64,000 bases of DNA from Sthenelais limicola (Eukaryota > Annelida > Polychaeta > Phyllodocida > Sigalionidae). Both the position numbers and the translations under genes were made by a program. The notes under the pieces are model-generated. The model was not told where the DNA came from and did no database searches. It saw nothing but the letters and a program-made list of their open reading frames with translations. The stretch spans positions 114,393,916 to 114,457,915 of the forward strand of contig OW804098.1 in assembly GCA_942159475.1 (NCBI GenBank), written 5' to 3'. Of this stretch, positions 63,356-64,000 are shown in pieces; positions within the stretch are counted from its first letter, which is position 1, and the number at the start of each line of letters is the position of its first letter.

Positions 63356-63557
63356 ATATAACACAGGGTTAAGGGTAATTGAATAGACCCCTAGCCTTGT
63401 ATCCAGACCTCCCTCTTCCTCTCTCATCGTATCAAGTCGTATCTGCCATTAGGGTGTACAGTTCCCATATCTTATTGGTCACATAATAATATATAGCCTT
63501 TATAAAGTATTAATTATGGTCGTTATATTGATTCATTATTATAGAACTGACACATAA

Positions 63558-63793
63558 GGGTCAGATTTTCAGAAAATGTACAATTCACCTTCACCAATTC
63601 TCTCAAATAACCCAAATTTATGACAGAAATCACATTCAAAATACAGTTCAACATAACCTAACAGATTGTTTGAATCAAGGCAATACTAAATATACTCAGA
63701 TATACGTAGTGCTTGCGACTTTTCGGTCTAAATTTAGCAGAATTTGCTAATTTTTTAGAGCTGCCAATTGTCCTTTTTCTGGAAACCTGACAC
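63558..63793 (-). mobile_element. MITE family MA, full copy, right end decayed
   Basis: GGGTCAGATTTTCAGAAAAT at the left; right end reads TTTTTCTGGAAACCTGACAC. Confidence 0.87.
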
Positions 63794-64000
63794 ACAAACC
63801 CTGAGTCTAAAGTCAAAGATTTATCATTATTAGTAGTCCATTCAGATGTATAAGCGTACTTATCTATAGTAGGGGAAAATACATTACATTGAAGATAATT
63901 CTCTATATTTAACCAAGACTAACATAAACAAATATCCCTCCACATAAACATCTTCATCTTAGACATTTTGATTTCAATATAACCCTTCTTTAAAGCAGCC

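Overview
The window looks like a repeat-rich genome of a marine invertebrate animal. The evidence is spliceosomal introns with GT/AG borders, a peroxisomal acyl-CoA ligase split into 11 exons, one exon of a TTC28-like TPR protein, and a dense mix of MITEs, LINE fragments, a DIRS-type tyrosine-recombinase retrotransposon and long polypurine and minisatellite arrays. I cannot name the species. Two runs of exactly 200 N mark assembly gaps.

Layout. 1-7.6 kb: nested MITEs, a 53-bp minisatellite, GA-rich arrays and a CT-rich minisatellite. 7.6-8.1 kb: the TTC28-like exon on the + strand. Its acceptor side is tandemly duplicated and its donor side has been amplified into a 60-bp minisatellite of about 35 units. 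That array is split by a complete 8,976-bp DNA transposon (8341-17316) with 43-bp terminal inverted repeats, a 6-bp target duplication, 21-bp GATATC subterminal arrays and an intact four-exon gene for a 485-residue DD34E integrase-core transposase with IS3EU-like features. 19.2-46 kb: no host gene recognised; MITEs of several families, two LINE tails with a protein-coding C-terminus inserted into other repeats, one Tx1/L1-like poly(A) LINE stub, a short retroposon with a (TCAC)n tail, and long GA/CT arrays. 46.2-60.8 kb, minus strand: a complete acyl-CoA synthetase / 4-coumarate-CoA-ligase-like gene (530 residues, C-terminal SKL). Its second intron contains, in the opposite orientation, a DIRS-like retrotransposon (54172-58920) with gag-like ORF, RT/RNase H/methyltransferase-like ORF and tyrosine recombinase ORF all open, plus a second set of related inverted repeats up to 59236. 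60.9-64 kb: more MITEs.

The most abundant element is a ~235-bp MITE (called MA here; termini GGGTCAG...CTGACCC, 4-bp target duplication) with about 28 full or partial copies, one inserted inside another. Other families are labelled MB to MJ, and R1 for the retroposon. The two potentially mobile, coding-competent elements (the IS3EU-like transposon and the DIRS element) are the most notable contents. The host genes are an ordinary metabolic enzyme and a fragment of a large TPR gene whose other exons were not found here.
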